64,000 bases of DNA from SZAS-18 sp038322235 (GCA_038322235.1 JBBQFQ010000012.1:1-64000), one strand, 5' to 3'. Positions 15,980-25,236 are shown, counted from the first letter of the stretch. Notes: a model not told the origin generated them from the sequence alone. Translations and numbers: made by a program.

Positions 15980-17745
15980 ACGCCCCGCCGGTCCTGCCGT
16001 CCACGGCGCCCTTCGATGCCGCGCAGCGGGCGTGGCTCAACGGCTATCTCGCCGGACTCTTCGCGGCCGGCGGAACGCCCCCGCCGGCCGCCAGTGAACC
16101 AACCGTGGCGCGCCGGACGCTAACGATCCTCTTCGGGACGCAGACGGGTTCCTCCGCGGCGCTCGCCCGGCGCTTTGCCCGCGCGCTCTCGCCGGAAACG
16201 TTCACCGCCCGCGCGGTCGGGATGGATGAATTCGCGACGCTCGATTTCTCCCGCGATCCGGACGTTCTCCTCATCACGAGCACCTACGGCGACGGCGAGA
16301 TGCCAGAGAATGCGCACGCCTTCTGGGCGCACTTGAATGGACCCGCGGCGCCCCGCCTGACCGGCGTGCGCTTTGCCGTCCTGGCGCTCGGGGATCGGAA
16401 CTACCCGCAGTTCTGTCAGGCGGGGATCGATTTCGACCGCCGCTTCGCCGAACTCGGCGCGACGCGAGTGCTCCCGCGGGTCGACTGCGACGTGGATTAC
16501 GACGTGCCGGCTTCGGCCTGGCTCGAGGCCGCGAAAGCGGCGTTTGCCGGGACGCCAGCGACGTCATCGGAGATCGCGCAGGTCGCCGCGGACGGCGAGC
16601 GCCTGCTCGCGCACGACGCGGCGCCGGCGTTTTCGCGGAAGCATCCCTATCCGGCCCGCCTGCTCGTGAATCGGCCCTTGAGCGGCGCAGGATCGGAGAA
16701 GGAGACGCGTCATTTCGAGCTGGCGCTCGGGGAATCCGGGCTGGCCTACGAAGCCGGCGATGCCCTTGGAGTTTGGCCGACGAATTGTCCCGAGCTCGTC
16801 CAGGAGGTGCTCGACCGGCTCGAATTCGACGGCGAGGAGGAAGTCGGGCTGGCCGATGGCTCGCGTGGCTCGCTGCGTCGCGCGCTCAGCCGGGACCTCG
16901 ACCTGCGCAAGCCGGGTGAGGACCTTCTGCGCTTCGCGGCCCACGAAGGCGGAGACACCGAACTCGCGGCCCTCCTCGCGCCCGAGCAGCGTCCGGCCCT
17001 CCAAAAAATGCTCTGGGGGCGCGAGGTCATCGATTTCCTCAGCGACGCGCGCGGCAAGACGGCGGCGCCGGATTTCGCGGCGATGCTCCGAAAGATCCAG
17101 CCCCGGCTCTACTCGATCGCCTCCAGCCCGAAGGTGCATCCCGGAGAAGTGCATCTCACCGTTTCCGTCGTGCGGCACGAGAGCCACGGCCGGATGCGGA
17201 AGGGCGTCTGCTCGACTTTCCTGGCGGATCGCGCCGCGTCGGCCGCGGTGCCGGTCTTCGTGCAGACCTCCCACGGCTTTCGCCTCCCGGCGGATGGCGC
17301 GCGACCGATCATCATGGTGGGTCCGGGGACAGGCATCGCGCCGTTCCGCGCGTTCCTCGAGGAGCGCGGGGTGACGGGCGCGACGGGCGGCAACTGGCTC
17401 TTCTTCGGCGAGCAGCGGGCGTCCGTGGATTTCTTGTATCAGGACGAGCTCGAGACGATGCGCGCGGACGGCCATCTCACGAGGCTCGAGACCGCCTTCT
17501 CGCGCGATCAGGCGGAGAAGATCTACGTCCAGCACCGTCTCCTCGAAGCGGGCCGCGAGCTCTGGGCGTGGTTGCAGGAAGGGGCGCATTTTTACGTCTG
17601 CGGAGATGCGTCGCGCATGGCGAAGGATGTGGACGCCGCGTTGCACCAAATCGTCGAGCGCGAGGGTGGGCTCAGCGCCGACGGTGCCGCGGAGTTCGTC
17701 ACCCAGCTCAAGAAGGAAAAGCGCTACCAGCGCGACGTGTACTGA
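15976..17745 (+). CDS. CysJ-type diflavin reductase (probable electron donor to nitrite reductase)
   Basis: A 589-residue FMN/FAD protein. Residues ~46-185 are a flavodoxin domain (LTILFGTQTGSSAALA, then TSTYGDGEMPENA); the middle is the FAD-binding domain of the CPR/CysJ family (RLYSIASSP); the C terminus binds NADPH (VGPGTGIAPFRAFLEERG, and CGDASRMAKDVD) and ends in RYQRDVY, the usual CysJ ending. In sulfite reductase this protein passes NADPH electrons to the hemoprotein CysI; here the next gene is a siroheme protein inside a nitrate operon, so NADPH-driven nitrite reduction is likely. Residues 14-29 form a short motif shared with the next protein. Confidence 0.88.
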   Translation: MNAPPVLPSTAPFDAAQRAWLNGYLAGLFAAGGTPPPAASEPTVARRTLTILFGTQTGSSAALARRFARALSPETFTARAVGMDEFATLDFSRDPDVLLITSTYGDGEMPENAHAFWAHLNGPAAPRLTGVRFAVLALGDRNYPQFCQAGIDFDRRFAELGATRVLPRVDCDVDYDVPASAWLEAAKAAFAGTPATSSEIAQVAADGERLLAHDAAPAFSRKHPYPARLLVNRPLSGAGSEKETRHFELALGESGLAYEAGDALGVWPTNCPELVQEVLDRLEFDGEEEVGLADGSRGSLRRALSRDLDLRKPGEDLLRFAAHEGGDTELAALLAPEQRPALQKMLWGREVIDFLSDARGKTAAPDFAAMLRKIQPRLYSIASSPKVHPGEVHLTVSVVRHESHGRMRKGVCSTFLADRAASAAVPVFVQTSHGFRLPADGARPIIMVGPGTGIAPFRAFLEERGVTGATGGNWLFFGEQRASVDFLYQDELETMRADGHLTRLETAFSRDQAEKIYVQHRLLEAGRELWAWLQEGAHFYVCGDASRMAKDVDAALHQIVEREGGLSADGAAEFVTQLKKEKRYQRDVY

Positions 17746-17752
17746 TCCGCCG

Positions 17753-19483
17753 ATGCCTTCCGCCCCCACCACTCGAACGCTGCCGCTGCCCACGCCTCTG
17801 ACCGAGGAGCAGGGACATTATCTCGACGGTTTTTTCGCCGGGATCGCGCAGCGCGGGGCGACTTTCGCGATCGCGGCGGCGCCTGCTCCGGTCGCTCTGG
17901 TGGAGGAGGAGCTGACCCCGGAGGAGCGGATCAAGCGCGTGGAGCATCCGCTCGATTCTTTCCACCAGCTCGTGGATGCCGCCGCGGCGGACGCGGCGCC
18001 GTCCAAGGTGCAGATCTTCCGCTTCAAGTGGAACGGGCTCTTTTACCTGACGCCCGTGGAGGGCGCGTACATGGCGCGCCTGCGCATTCCGGCCGGGCAG
18101 ATCCGCAGCCACCAGCTGCGGGAACTCGCGGCGATCACCGACGAACTCACGACGGGCTACGTCCAGGTGACCACGCGGGCAAACCTGCAGATCCGCCTCA
18201 TCGCGCCGAAGGATACGCCCGAGGTCCTGCGCCGCATCCAGGCGATCGGTTTGCACACGCGCGGAGCCGGCGCGGATAACATCCGGAATCTGACGGCGAC
18301 CCCGACCTTCGGGATCGATCCGGATGAGCTGATCGACGTGTCGCCCTTCGTGCTCGAGCTCGGCCATTTCATCCTCCAGCACCGCGAGTTTTACGATCTG
18401 CCGCGCAAATTCAACATCGCCTTCGACGGTGGCGGGGTCGTGGGCGCGGTTGAGGACACGAACGACATCGGCGTGCGCGCGGTCCGAGTTGGGGCGAATG
18501 CGGATGGGGTTGCGCCCGGGATCTATTTTCGGATCGCACTGGGCGGCGCGACCGGACACAAGGCCTTCGCGCGGGACGCGGGCATCCTCGTTTCTCCCGC
18601 GGAGATCGTGCGGGTCTGCGCGGCGCTCTTGCGCGTGTTCATCGCGAAGGGAAACCGCACTGATCGCAAACGCGCGCGCCTGAAGCATCTGCTGGAGGCG
18701 CTGTCCATCCCGGCGTTTTTGGCCGAGGCGGAGAAGCTCCTCTCCACCCCGCTGCTGCGCTCCGAGTGCGAACGCGATGCGCGCGGCGCCGAGCGGGCGC
18801 ACAGCCACGTCGGCGTTCTGGCGCAGCGTCAGCCCGGCCTGGTCTGCCTCGGCATCACCCTGCCCGCCGGACAGCTCACGAGCGCCCAGATGCGGACGCT
18901 CGCCGCGCTGGCCGAGCGCCACGGCTCCGGCGAGCTGCGCCTCACGGTCTGGCAGAATGTGCTGCTCCCGAATGTTCCCGAGGCCGAGGCCACGGCGGTT
19001 GCGGCGCAGCTTCGGCCCGTCGGACTGGATATCCGCCAGTCGAACGTCGCGAGCGGGATCATCGCCTGCACCGGCAGTCGCTACTGCAAGTTTGCCCAAT
19101 CCGACACCAAGGCCCACGCGCTCGCGCTCGGCGCGTTTCTGGAGGAGCACATCACGCTCGACGAACCCGTGAACATTCATTTCACCGGCTGCCCGCATTC
19201 GTGTGCCCAGCACTACATGGGCGATATCGGTCTGCTCGGGATGAAGGCGAACGTGGAGGGCGAGAACGTGGATGCCTACTCGGTCTTTGTCGGCGGCGGC
19301 TTCGGGACGCATCAGGCGGTCGGGCGCGCGCTCTGGACGGCGGTGCCGTTCGAGGAACTGAGGGGCCGTCTGCTCCATCTCCTGCGCGTCTTCCTCGCGC
19401 ACCGCGCCCCGGGCGAGCGGTTCCAGGCGTTCACCCAGCGCCACGATCTCGCGGCGCTCCTTTCCCTCGTGCCCGTGGCCTAG
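17753..19483 (+). CDS. nirA: Siroheme/4Fe-4S assimilatory nitrite reductase (NirA/CysI family)
   Basis: A 576-residue hemoprotein with the two-fold repeated ferrodoxin-like plus siroheme domain layout of nitrite and sulfite reductases. The cluster cysteines are at 439, 445, 480 and 484 (CTGSRYC ... GCPHSC), the spacing expected for a 4Fe-4S cluster bridged to siroheme. Segments such as GYVQVTTRANLQIR and PRKFNIAFDGGG are typical of the family. The ATG at 17753 is used, 7 bases after the flavoprotein stop. It should convert nitrite to ammonium with six electrons. Sulfite reductase is the alternative; the flanking nasA and nrt genes decide for nitrite. Confidence 0.86.
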   Translation: MPSAPTTRTLPLPTPLTEEQGHYLDGFFAGIAQRGATFAIAAAPAPVALVEEELTPEERIKRVEHPLDSFHQLVDAAAADAAPSKVQIFRFKWNGLFYLTPVEGAYMARLRIPAGQIRSHQLRELAAITDELTTGYVQVTTRANLQIRLIAPKDTPEVLRRIQAIGLHTRGAGADNIRNLTATPTFGIDPDELIDVSPFVLELGHFILQHREFYDLPRKFNIAFDGGGVVGAVEDTNDIGVRAVRVGANADGVAPGIYFRIALGGATGHKAFARDAGILVSPAEIVRVCAALLRVFIAKGNRTDRKRARLKHLLEALSIPAFLAEAEKLLSTPLLRSECERDARGAERAHSHVGVLAQRQPGLVCLGITLPAGQLTSAQMRTLAALAERHGSGELRLTVWQNVLLPNVPEAEATAVAAQLRPVGLDIRQSNVASGIIACTGSRYCKFAQSDTKAHALALGAFLEEHITLDEPVNIHFTGCPHSCAQHYMGDIGLLGMKANVEGENVDAYSVFVGGGFGTHQAVGRALWTAVPFEELRGRLLHLLRVFLAHRAPGERFQAFTQRHDLAALLSLVPVA

Positions 19484-19485
19484 CC

Positions 19486-21000
19486 ATGCCGACGCTCGTC
19501 GAGGAACTGCTGGCCGAGCAGCGTTTGCTGACGCCGGTCGCGGAGTTCGCGCGGCGGCATCAAGAGCTGACGCATCGGCCCGACCTCGCACCGCACTACG
19601 AGCGGCTCATTCCGCTCAGTGCCCCCGCGCGTGGCGAGCAGTACGCGTTCGAAGTCGATCTGGATCTCTGCACCGGTTGCAAGGCCTGCGTCACCGCCTG
19701 CCACAACCTGAACGGGCTTTCGCCCGGCGAGACCTGGCGGGAAGTGGGGGTCATCCTCGCGGATGAGCCCGCGGTCTCGCGCTTCGTCACGAGCGCCTGT
19801 CATCATTGCGCCGATCCCGGCTGCGCCAACGGCTGTCCCGTCCTCGCCTACGATAAGGACCCGCACACCGGCATCGTCCGACATCTCGATGATCAGTGCA
19901 TCGGCTGCCAGTACTGCATCCTGAAGTGTCCGTACGACGTCCCGAAGTACCACGAGGTCCTCGGGATCGTGCGGAAATGCGACCTCTGCCATTCGCGGCT
20001 TTCCGTCGGAGAGGCGCCCGCCTGCGTGCAGGCTTGTCCGAATGAGGCGATCGGCATCGTCAATGTGACGCTCGGCGATGTCATGCGGGAATCGCTCCCG
20101 GTCAGCGTGCCGGCGCGGACACTCACCGGCGCGACGACGCGCTATCTCGGGGCGGAAGCGCTCCCCGCCAGCGCCCGCGCCGCCGATGCCGCCACCCTGC
20201 GTCCGGAACCCGCGCACTGGCCGCTGGTGCTGATGCTCGTGCTCACGCAGCTCGCGCTCGGGGTGCTCTCCTGGCGTCCGTCCGCCGGCGCGATTGGGTT
20301 CGCGCTGGGCGCTCTGCTGGCCGGCCTCGTCGCGAGCGTCCTGCATCTGGGCCAGCCGCTCCGCGCCTGGCGGGTCTTTCTGGGGCTCCGCCGATCTTGG
20401 CTGAGCCGGGAGGTGATCGCGTTCGGCGCGTTCGCGGGCGCGACCAGTCTCTGGGTGACGTCGGCGTTCGGACTTTCGCTCCCTGCCTTCGTGGTGGCGG
20501 TCCTCCCGGCGGTCGCGCTGGCGAGCGGCGCGCTCGGTCTCGCGTGTTCGATCATGGTCTACGCGGATGTACCGCGTCCGAGCTGGCGTTTCCCGCGCAC
20601 GGCCCCGCGCTTCCTCGGGACGGTGCTGAGCCTTGGCAGCGCGGCGGTCTGGGCGATCGACGGTGCGCCCGCCGCGCGGGTCGCGCTCATCGCGACCTCC
20701 TTGGCCCTGCTGGCCGCGGAGGGCTTCTGGCTGCGCGATGCGGAGCGCGCCGCCGATCCGCTGCTCCGGAAATCCGCCCGGCTTCTGGTGGGTCCGCTCC
20801 GCGACCCGCTCGGGGTGCGCCTGCTGCTCGCGGGCGTGGGCGGAGTGCTCCTGCCGCTGCTCGAAGACCGCGTCGGCTGGATCGCTTTCGCGCTGGTGCT
20901 GGGCGCGGAGATCCTCGGCCGCGCCCTCTTTTTCGTTTCCGCGGTTGCCCCGCGCATGCCCGGGAATGCCGCGCCCGCGCGACGCCGGCGTCACTCCTGA
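19486..21000 (+). CDS. Fused DmsB-DmsC electron-transfer protein (4Fe-4S plus membrane anchor)
   Basis: A 504-residue fusion. Residues ~50-215 form a DmsB/NrfC-type ferredoxin with four cysteine groups (CTGCKACVTACH, CHHCADPGCANGCP, CIGCQYCILKCP and CDLCHSR...CVQACP). Residues ~245-490 contain about eight hydrophobic helices of DmsC/NrfD-like anchor type (for example SLGSAAVWAI and LVLGAEILGRALFF). DmsB and DmsC are normally separate proteins that link quinol oxidation to a molybdenum enzyme. Here the start lies two bases after the nitrite reductase stop, and the stop overlaps the nasA start (TGATG). The fusion probably feeds quinol electrons to NasA. Confidence 0.83.
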   Translation: MPTLVEELLAEQRLLTPVAEFARRHQELTHRPDLAPHYERLIPLSAPARGEQYAFEVDLDLCTGCKACVTACHNLNGLSPGETWREVGVILADEPAVSRFVTSACHHCADPGCANGCPVLAYDKDPHTGIVRHLDDQCIGCQYCILKCPYDVPKYHEVLGIVRKCDLCHSRLSVGEAPACVQACPNEAIGIVNVTLGDVMRESLPVSVPARTLTGATTRYLGAEALPASARAADAATLRPEPAHWPLVLMLVLTQLALGVLSWRPSAGAIGFALGALLAGLVASVLHLGQPLRAWRVFLGLRRSWLSREVIAFGAFAGATSLWVTSAFGLSLPAFVVAVLPAVALASGALGLACSIMVYADVPRPSWRFPRTAPRFLGTVLSLGSAAVWAIDGAPAARVALIATSLALLAAEGFWLRDAERAADPLLRKSARLLVGPLRDPLGVRLLLAGVGGVLLPLLEDRVGWIAFALVLGAEILGRALFFVSAVAPRMPGNAAPARRRRHS

Positions 21001-23228
21001 TGCCCATGCCCAATCCTTCGCCCCTTCGTCAGCGCGTGCGCCAGCGCGCCGCGCAGCTCGTGCGCGCCTGGGATGGTCCGATGACGCGCGATCTCGTGCA
21101 GCGGCCGGGCGCCTTCGGTCTCGGTCGCGTCCCCGAGCGCTTGACTCCGGATGCGACCACGCAGCTCACGTGCGGTTATTGCTCCACCGGTTGCTCGCTG
21201 ACGGCGCATCTCCGCGAGGGCTCCGCCGTGAATCTCTCGGCGGATCCGCTTTACCCGGTGAATCTCGGCATGGCGTGTCCCAAGGGCTGGGAGGCGCTCG
21301 CGCCGCTCGATGCCCCCGATCGCGCGACCCGGCCCCTGCTGCGCGGTCCGGATGGCGTGCTGCGACCGGTCGACTGGGACACAGCGATGGGTGCATTCGT
21401 CGGGCGCTTCAAGGCGATTCAGGCCGCGCACGGGCTCGCCAGCGTGGCGTTTATCAGCACGGGCCAGATCGTGACGGAGGAGATGGCCTTTCTCGGTGCG
21501 CTCGCGAAATTTGGGATGGGAATGGTGCACGGCGACGGCAACACGCGGCAATGCATGGCGACGGCGGCCAGCGCGTACAAGCACTCGTTTGGCTTCGATG
21601 CGCCGCCGGGCTGCTACGCGGATTTCGAAGAGTCGGATGCGATCATCCTGCTCGGCTCGAATCTCTGCATCGCTCATCCCATCATGTGGCAGCGCGTGCT
21701 GCGGAATCGGCGAAGTCCCGAGATCGTGGTGATCGATCCGCGCCGGACCGAAACCGCGCAGTGCGCCACGCAGCACGTCGCCCTCGCGCCGAAGAGCGAT
21801 CTGACGCTCCTCTTCGGCCTCGCGCATCTGCTGGTGCGGGCCGGTTGGGTGAAGCGGGACTACATCGCGGCGCACACCACGGGATTCGCCGCGTTCGAGG
21901 AATTCGTCGGGGCTTATGCGCCCGAGCGCGTCTCCCGCGAGACGGGCGTGAGCGTCGCCGAGCTCGAGCGGCTCGCCCACACGATCGGCACGCGCGAGCG
22001 CGTCTCGTTCTGGTGGACGATGGGCATCAACCAGAGCCACGAGGGCGTGCGGACCGCCCAGGCCATCATCAATCTGGCGTTGATGACGGGAAACATCGGG
22101 CGTCCGGGGACGGGCGCGAATTCGATCACGGGACAGTGCAACGCGATGGGCTCGCGGTTGTTCTCCAACACGGTGTCGCTCTTCGGCGGCCGCTCGTTCA
22201 CCGATCCGGCGGATCGGGCGGACGTCGCGCGAATTCTGGAGATCGAGGAGGCGCGCATCCCCACCGAAAACTCCCTCGCCTATGATCAGATCCTCGCCGG
22301 AATCGATGACGGCACGATCCGCGGGCTTTGGATCATCGCGACCAATCCGGCGCATTCGTGGATCCACCAGAGCGAAGCGCGCGCGCGGCTGCGGAAGCTC
22401 GACTTTCTCGTCGTACAGGATCTCTACGCCGACACCGAGACCGCGCGCGAAGCCCATCTCGTGCTGCCGGCCGCGGGCTGGGGCGAGAAGGACGGCACCT
22501 TCATCAACTCCGAGCGCCGTCTCGGCGTCGTGCGAAAGATCCGGCGCGCTCCGGGCGAGGCCCTCGCGGATTTCCACATCTTCCAACTCGTCGCGCACCA
22601 CTGGGGCTGCGGGGATTTATTCCGCGCCTGGCGATCGCCGGCGGACGTATTCGAAATCATGAAGCGCCTGTCGGCGGGACGTCCGTGCGACCTCAGCGGG
22701 ATCCACGACTACGCGCAGCTCGATCTCGCCGGCGGATTGCAGTGGCCGGTGCCGGAAGGAGCATCGGCGCCCGCGGCGGAGCGACGTCTGTTCGCGGATG
22801 GAGTTTTTTACACTCCCGACGGCCGGGCCCGGTTCGTCTGCGAGGAGTCGCGTCCGGCCCCGGAAATGCCCGACGCGGATTTTCCGTTCTGGCTGCTGAG
22901 CGGCCGCGGGACGAGCGCGCAGTGGCACACCCAAACGCGCACTGGGCGTTCCGCCGTGCTCCGAAAGCTGCATCCCGCGACGACCTATCTGGAACTGAAT
23001 CCCACCGACGCGCGTCGGCTGGGCATCGCGGATGCGCAGGAGATCCGGGTGATCTCCCGCCGCGGTCGGCTGACGGCGACCGCGTGTGTCACCGCTGCGG
23101 TGGCGCCGGGGCAGGTCTTTCTCCCGATGCACTACGCCGAGACGAATCGCCTCACCTTTCCCGCGTTCGATCCGCATTCCCGGCAGCCGTCCTACAAGGC
23201 CGGTGCGGTGAGGATCGAGGCGATCTGA
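21000..23228 (+). CDS. nasA: Assimilatory nitrate reductase, molybdenum catalytic subunit
   Basis: A 742-residue molybdopterin oxidoreductase. The N-terminal 4Fe-4S cluster is bound by C58, C61, C65 and C93 (CGYCSTGC ... CPKG). The Mo ligand is most likely C185 in GNTRQCMATA. It continues with the bis-MGD-binding segments LLGSNLCIAHPIMWQR and MGINQSHEGVRTAQAI, and the C-terminal MopB domain (LLSGRGTSAQWHTQTRTGRS). There is no Tat signal, so the enzyme is cytoplasmic like NasA/NarB and unlike periplasmic NapA. Start overlaps the previous stop. It is the last gene of the operon and faces the sigma-factor gene with only 13 bases between stops. Confidence 0.92.
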   Translation: MPMPNPSPLRQRVRQRAAQLVRAWDGPMTRDLVQRPGAFGLGRVPERLTPDATTQLTCGYCSTGCSLTAHLREGSAVNLSADPLYPVNLGMACPKGWEALAPLDAPDRATRPLLRGPDGVLRPVDWDTAMGAFVGRFKAIQAAHGLASVAFISTGQIVTEEMAFLGALAKFGMGMVHGDGNTRQCMATAASAYKHSFGFDAPPGCYADFEESDAIILLGSNLCIAHPIMWQRVLRNRRSPEIVVIDPRRTETAQCATQHVALAPKSDLTLLFGLAHLLVRAGWVKRDYIAAHTTGFAAFEEFVGAYAPERVSRETGVSVAELERLAHTIGTRERVSFWWTMGINQSHEGVRTAQAIINLALMTGNIGRPGTGANSITGQCNAMGSRLFSNTVSLFGGRSFTDPADRADVARILEIEEARIPTENSLAYDQILAGIDDGTIRGLWIIATNPAHSWIHQSEARARLRKLDFLVVQDLYADTETAREAHLVLPAAGWGEKDGTFINSERRLGVVRKIRRAPGEALADFHIFQLVAHHWGCGDLFRAWRSPADVFEIMKRLSAGRPCDLSGIHDYAQLDLAGGLQWPVPEGASAPAAERRLFADGVFYTPDGRARFVCEESRPAPEMPDADFPFWLLSGRGTSAQWHTQTRTGRSAVLRKLHPATTYLELNPTDARRLGIADAQEIRVISRRGRLTATACVTAAVAPGQVFLPMHYAETNRLTFPAFDPHSRQPSYKAGAVRIEAI

Positions 23229-23241
23229 TGCGCCGAACGCT

Positions 23242-24903
23242 TCACCCCTCCCGCCGGTCCCGCCACGCGCGGAGCGCCACCGCGAGGATCACGCAACCGA
23301 GCGCCCACCAGAGCGCGTGGCCGGTAAACAACCCGGCGACGTCCGAGATCCATTCCGTCTGGAACCACGCCTTCGCGACCGGGGTGTTCGCCTCCGCACC
23401 GCTGGCCGCGACGCCGACCGCGTAATCGCGGGCGACGGCGGCCAGACCCGCCGCAGCTTTCCCACCCACGGCCGCGAAACCCACCGCCCACCAGCCGAAT
23501 GCGAGACTCCCCACGGCGAATAGGCCGAGTCCGATGCCCCAGAGGCTCAGGCTCAAGACGCCGATCGTGACGCCGCCGATCGCGATTGGCGCGATCGCGA
23601 CCCCGCCAAAGGCCAGAAACGGACTCACCGCGATGTCGCCCAGCGCGAGCCAGCCGTAGATCGGCCGGGCGCGATAGGCATCCGAGTCCTCTCCACCCCA
23701 GGACGCCGCGACCAGCGGGAGGCCGACGAATCTCCCCTTTGACTCGAAGCGGCGCGGCACGCGCAGGCGTTTGCCCTGGGCCGCCCGCATCCGCCCGTAG
23801 GCTTCATCGCCGGTGTTCGTCGCGAGCCGAATGCCCTGGACGTCGCGGGCGAGCCGGCGGCACGCGAAGAAGATTCCACCCAGCAACACGGCGGTCCACG
23901 CGCAGGTTCCGAGCACGATCGCCGCGGCGGAAGGCGCGGCGAGTCGGCCCACGAAAATCATCACGGCGGCCAGGCCGAGACTCAGCGCGAGACAGAAGGC
24001 CGCGATCCCGCGGGCGGCGCGGAGAATCCGGGCGCGCTCCTCCGGTGAGCGCGCCGTCGAGGCCGCGATCTGGGTGCCAAACCACGCGCAGACGAGTCCG
24101 ATGAGCGGGCCGACCAACACGCCGAGGCCGAGTTTCGCGAGCATTCCCTTTCCGGCCGCGGCCGCGCTGCTGCCCCCGCCCGAGCCGACGTACCCCACCG
24201 TGGCCGCCTCGCTTCCCACGGTGATGCCCAGCGTCAGCGCGGCACTGGCGCTCGAGGCCGCTGCCAGCGGCAGGGCCACCATGACGGCGAGGGTGAAGGC
24301 GGACCCCGGTTTCGTGCGGGTGAGGGTCGACTCCACAAGCGCCGTCATTTCGTCCCGGAGCATCGCCCGACCGCGCGACAGGCGCTGGCGCACGGCCTCC
24401 TCGGAGAGTTCCAGCGCGCTGGCCACCTCGGTGATGGATTGCTGCTGCCGGTAGAAGAGCACCATCGGTTCGCGGCTCGTCTCCGGCAGCCGCTCCAGCG
24501 CCCGCCAGAGTAGGACCGCCTCTTCCTGCGAGACCGCGTGTTCCGCCGGATCCGCCTCCGGCGCGGCGGCGTCCGGGACGGCGTCGAGCGACTCCGCCGG
24601 TCCGCCTCGCCGCTGCTCGCGGCGGAAGGCATTCGCCGCGAGATTCCGGACGATCCCGCAGAGCCACGCCCGCAGCTTGGCCGGCTCACGCAAATCGCCG
24701 AGCCGCTGCCAGGCCGTCACAAACGTTTCCTGCGCGAGGTCCTCCGAGCGCGCGAGGTTGCCGCAGGCGCTGTAGGCGAGCGAGCAGATCAGGGATTGGT
24801 ATCGCTCGACGATCCGCCCGAAGGCATCGTGATCGCCGGCGCGCGATTGCTGCCAGAGTTGGTCATCTGGAATCGTTTCCAGCGGGGGCATGGGTGTAGT
24901 CAT
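23242..24903 (-). CDS. ECF sigma factor with large C-terminal membrane domain
   Basis: A 553-residue protein. Region 2 of a sigma-70 ECF factor occupies residues ~25-97 (SEDLAQETFVTAWQRLGD, then RAWLCGIVRNLAANAF) and region 4 ~135-185 (SREPMVLFYRQQQSITEVA, then EEAVRQRLSRGRAML). About 365 further residues contain several strongly hydrophobic stretches rich in Gly/Ala (for example LGVLVGPLIGLVCAWFG and AVGSLAFGWWAVGFAAVGG) and look like a multi-pass membrane domain. ECF factors are usually ~200 residues and held by a separate membrane anti-sigma; here sensor and sigma seem fused. No anti-sigma gene is adjacent. ATG at 24903 is chosen; upstream in-frame sequence is intergenic. Confidence 0.82.
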   Translation of the reverse strand: MTTPMPPLETIPDDQLWQQSRAGDHDAFGRIVERYQSLICSLAYSACGNLARSEDLAQETFVTAWQRLGDLREPAKLRAWLCGIVRNLAANAFRREQRRGGPAESLDAVPDAAAPEADPAEHAVSQEEAVLLWRALERLPETSREPMVLFYRQQQSITEVASALELSEEAVRQRLSRGRAMLRDEMTALVESTLTRTKPGSAFTLAVMVALPLAAASSASAALTLGITVGSEAATVGYVGSGGGSSAAAAGKGMLAKLGLGVLVGPLIGLVCAWFGTQIAASTARSPEERARILRAARGIAAFCLALSLGLAAVMIFVGRLAAPSAAAIVLGTCAWTAVLLGGIFFACRRLARDVQGIRLATNTGDEAYGRMRAAQGKRLRVPRRFESKGRFVGLPLVAASWGGEDSDAYRARPIYGWLALGDIAVSPFLAFGGVAIAPIAIGGVTIGVLSLSLWGIGLGLFAVGSLAFGWWAVGFAAVGGKAAAGLAAVARDYAVGVAASGAEANTPVAKAWFQTEWISDVAGLFTGHALWWALGCVILAVALRAWRDRREG

Positions 24904-24977
24904 CGTCCCTCTGTGGCCACGAGCGACCGAAACGTGACGGGAAAGATGTTCGTGGAACAGATCGACCTGCGCTCCGT

Positions 24978-25199
24978 CCGGTACGGCTGAGCTCCCGCGC
25001 GGCCCAAACTCCCCCGCAACATCCGCATCGCCATCACCCCGTAACCGAACTCGCTCCAGGCGAAGGCGATTCACCTGGCCGTGAGACGGCCATTCCTTAA
25101 AACGGGAGGGGCGCGGGAATCACTCGTGCGGAGGAAGGATGGGGTGCGACGCGGGAGTGTAAGCGGAGTTTGGGCCGAGCGGGAGCTCAGCCGTACCGG
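24978..25199. repeat. 36-bp inverted repeat pair around a 150-bp spacer
   Basis: The arm at 24978-25013 (starting CCGGTACGGCTGAGCTCCCG) and the arm at 25164-25199 are reverse complements with 34 of 36 positions matching. The spacer (25014-25163) has no convincing ORF. The pair fills most of the 333-base gap between the response-regulator stop and the sigma-factor start. The size and layout resemble a MITE-like or REP-pair element, but no target-site duplication is evident. A very long cruciform or attenuator is another reading. Confidence 0.6.
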
Positions 25200-25236
25200 A
25201 GCCGGACCGGGAGCCGCTCCCCCGATCCGTTCTCGA

